Part shown: positions 62,202 to 64,000 of the stretch, in pieces
Layout of the letters: every line of letters begins with the position of its first letter
How positions within the stretch are numbered: position 1 is the stretch's first letter
Assembly (NCBI RefSeq): GCF_049200465.1
Contig: NZ_CP120836.1
Span: forward strand, 1,860,001 to 1,924,000
DNA from: Leptothermofonsia sp049200465
Lineage (GTDB): Bacteria > Cyanobacteriota > Cyanobacteriia > Leptolyngbyales > Leptolyngbyaceae
Direction of reading: 5' to 3'
DNA length: 64,000 bases
Position numbers and translations under genes: made by a program
The notes under the pieces: model-generated
Seen by the model: only the letters and a program-made list of their open reading frames with translations
Database searches by the model: none
What the model was told of the DNA's origin: nothing

Positions 62202-63260
62202 ATGCCTCACCATCTGTATCACCTAATTGCTTTCCTGGTTTCTGTCCTCGTCGTCCTCCTGACGACCCCGGTTATCAAGAAAATTGGACTTAAGGCCGGT
62301 TTAGTAGACCCGCCAGGCGGACGCAAAATTCATAAGCGTCCAATGGTTCGCCTGGGAGGAGTTTCCATTTTTGCAGGAACTCTGATTGCACTCCTGGTTG
62401 TCTGGTGGACCGGAGGTTTTGGTAGTCTACCCCCTGACAAGGAATATGAAGTCTGGGGAGTCACACTGGGCGGGCTTGCCTTTTTTCTGATTGGTCTGGC
62501 CGATGACCTGTTTACCCTCCCCGCTCTGAGTCGATTGGTCATGCAAATGGTTGTAGCCGGGATGGCATGGCAGGCAGGAGTACAGGTTAACTTCCTTACA
62601 ATTCCTTTTTTAGGCCTAGTTCAGCTACAGGATTGGGTTAGTCTTGCCATCACTGTTATCTGGCTGGTTGGTATGGCAAACGCGATCAATATGATCGATG
62701 GCCTGGATGGTTTGGCCGCCGGGGTTTCTGGGATTGCAGCGATCGTCATGATGGTAGTTTGTTTATTTATGAAACAACCTGCGGCGGCGCTAATTGCAGC
62801 GGCGCTGGCAGGGGGGGCGCTGGGATTCCTTCGCTATAACTTCAATCCTGCACAGATATTTATGGGCGATGGGGGAGCCTATTTTATGGGCTTTACTCTG
62901 GCAGGAATTGGGGTCATTGGTTTGGTCAAGGGGGTGACAACGGTTGCTGTTTTGTTGCCTTACCTGATTCTGGCGGTTCCCATTTTGGATATTTCTTCAG
63001 TAGTGGTCGATCGCCTGAGCCGTGGAAAATCACCCTTTGCGGCTGATAAGCGCCACCTCCATCACCGATTGCTCAAAGCGGGTCTACCTCAACGGATGAT
63101 TGTGCTATTTATCTATTCCCTAACGCTTTGGGTCGGTAGCCTGGCAATGGCAATCTCTAATATGCCAAGTGGTTGGGGGTATGCGATTGGTGCAACGGTT
63201 TTACTGCTCTATATTAGTTGGCAGGTCTGGAAAACAGCCCGTCGTCAGCCGCAGGTGTGA
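62202..63260 (+). CDS. Polyprenyl-phosphate sugar-1-phosphate transferase (WecA/MraY family)
   Basis: The enzyme places a sugar-1-phosphate on undecaprenyl phosphate, the first step of many surface glycans. The 352-residue protein has about ten membrane helices and the family motifs GLADDLF, NAINMIDGLDGLAAG, IFMGDGGAYFMGF and the HLHHRLL cytosolic loop. The presence of HLHHRLL and absence of the MurNAc-pentapeptide features points to WecA rather than MraY. It may initiate the glycan made by the locus at 43.5-58 kb. Confidence 0.9.
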   Translation: MPHHLYHLIAFLVSVLVVLLTTPVIKKIGLKAGLVDPPGGRKIHKRPMVRLGGVSIFAGTLIALLVVWWTGGFGSLPPDKEYEVWGVTLGGLAFFLIGLADDLFTLPALSRLVMQMVVAGMAWQAGVQVNFLTIPFLGLVQLQDWVSLAITVIWLVGMANAINMIDGLDGLAAGVSGIAAIVMMVVCLFMKQPAAALIAAALAGGALGFLRYNFNPAQIFMGDGGAYFMGFTLAGIGVIGLVKGVTTVAVLLPYLILAVPILDISSVVVDRLSRGKSPFAADKRHLHHRLLKAGLPQRMIVLFIYSLTLWVGSLAMAISNMPSGWGYAIGATVLLLYISWQVWKTARRQPQV

Positions 63261-63420
63261 AGGGATGGGTGGATGGGTGGATGAGTTTTGAGTTCTGAGT
63301 TTTGAGTTCTGAATTGCTCCAATACCTGATCCCTGGCCCCTGGCTCCCAGCCCCCAATCCCTGTCTCCTAACTCCTGGCTTCTTTCCTCTCCTTCTTCCT
63401 TTTTCCTGGTAAAACTCCTC
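63259..63420. repeat. Low-complexity spacer
   Basis: 'gatgggtggatgggtggatg', 'ttttgagttctgag' and 'cccctggctcccagcccccaa' phrases, almost the same order as at 41746-42060. Confidence 0.75.
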
Positions 63421-63423
63421 CTA

Positions 63424-64000
63424 ATGGCTGGCTCTGCTGAAATTATTTGTGTTGGAACGGAATTACTGCTAGGCGATATTGTCAATACCAATGCGCAGTT
63501 TCTGGCGAAGGAACTGGCAAAGTTAGGAATTGCCCACTATTACCAAACTGTGGTAGGGGATAACCCGGAGCGTATCAAAAGGGCGATCGCGATTGCGGGC
63601 GATCGCGCCCAACTCCTCATTTTCACAGGTGGTTTAGGTCCCACCCCCGATGACCTTACCCACGCTACTCTGGCAGACTTTTTTCAGGTTCCACTGATTG
63701 AACGCCCAGAAGTTCTAGAAGATATTCTTCAGAAGTTTGCCAGGCGGGGGCGAACCATGACCCCCAACAACCGTAAACAGGCCCTCCTCCCGGAGGGAGC
63801 AAAAATTCTCACCAACTCGTCCGGAAGTGCGCCGGGGATTATCTGGAATCCTCGCCCTAATCTCACCATTCTGACTTTTCCAGGGGTACCCGCTGAAATG
63901 CGGCAAATGTGGGAAGAGGTAGCCGTTCCCTATTTGAGAAGCCAGGGTTGGGGACAGACCACAATCTATAGCCGCACTCTTAAGTTCTGGGGAATTGCAG
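63424..64000 (+). CDS. cinA: CinA-family competence/damage-inducible protein, 3' end cut by window
   Basis: The frame runs from the ATG at 63424 off the end of the window; 192 residues are seen. It begins AEIICVGTELLLGDIVNTNA and contains LIFTGGLGPTPDDLTHATLA and TFPGVPAEMRQMWEE, all typical of the N-terminal MoCF-like domain of CinA. CinA proteins are linked to NAD recycling (NMN deamidase, usually a C-terminal domain) and ADP-ribose pyrophosphatase activity. Confidence 0.93.
   Translation, partial: MAGSAEIICVGTELLLGDIVNTNAQFLAKELAKLGIAHYYQTVVGDNPERIKRAIAIAGDRAQLLIFTGGLGPTPDDLTHATLADFFQVPLIERPEVLEDILQKFARRGRTMTPNNRKQALLPEGAKILTNSSGSAPGIIWNPRPNLTILTFPGVPAEMRQMWEEVAVPYLRSQGWGQTTIYSRTLKFWGIA

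Noticed and set aside
1..64000. tRNA or rRNA genes
   Set aside because: No TTCGAATC-type T-loop with matching acceptor and anticodon arms was found by eye; a covariance-model search would be needed to exclude one fully.

Overview
The window is a 64 kb piece of a cyanobacterial chromosome, most likely from a filamentous species. The evidence is: photosystem II cytochrome c550 (psbV) with psbV2, plastocyanin and cytochrome c6; the plastid/cyanobacterial genes ycf46 and ycf35; a hetZ-patU pair, which is typical of filamentous cyanobacteria; a caspase-like protease; and many GCGATCGC (HIP1-type) octamers throughout. The genus cannot be fixed from the sequence. No rRNA, tRNA, prophage or CRISPR array was seen.

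Layout. 1-2.3 kb: the 3' part of a deoxyhypusine-synthase-like gene, a small conserved gene and a rhomboid protease. 2.6-4.8 kb: a minus-strand electron-transfer cluster psbV-psbV2-petE-petJ. 5-20 kb: housekeeping and envelope genes (caspase-like protease, murD, BON protein, pyk, queA, YraN nuclease, pentapeptide protein, aroK, a GT39-like membrane enzyme, a transglutaminase-fold membrane protein). 20.4-22.7 kb: patU and hetZ. 23-26.5 kb: two small genes with apparent frameshifts, then ycf46 and ycf35. 26.5-43.3 kb: cysQ-like phosphatase, Crp/Fnr regulator, M61 peptidase, Rrf2 regulator coupled to dnaG, a three-module amidase, a HEAT protein, an ATP-grasp ligase, bestrophin, a DUF3352 protein and an M20 amidohydrolase. 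43.5-59.4 kb: a glycan-synthesis locus with several glycosyltransferases, two polytopic membrane proteins, a nucleotide-sugar dehydrogenase, a Gfo/Idh oxidoreductase, an epimerase and two methyltransferases. 59.6-64 kb: a small Cys-rich protein, glyA, a WecA/MraY-type initiating transferase and the 5' part of cinA.

The most unusual property is the intergenic DNA. It carries at least three families of small TA-flanked, MITE-like elements (about 11 copies of a 105-118 bp GC-rich family, 3 copies of an 89 bp hairpin family, 2 copies of a 118-125 bp palindromic family). It also carries a decayed IS630-type transposase whose terminus matches one MITE terminus exactly over 15 bp, two further dispersed repeat families, and long G/A-rich or C/T-rich low-complexity spacers. 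These repeats reach into genes: they supply possible start sites, the last codons of several proteins, and a linker inside dnaG.

Four genes (at 23.5, 24.0, 52.9 and 53.3 kb) each look broken by exactly one extra base in a short homopolymer. This points either to assembly error or to a common mutational process, and it changes how those genes should be annotated.

No clearly new defence or mobile system was found. The best candidates for something undescribed are the IS630-driven MITE network and its exaptation at gene boundaries, and a transglutaminase-fold protein lacking its catalytic Cys and His.
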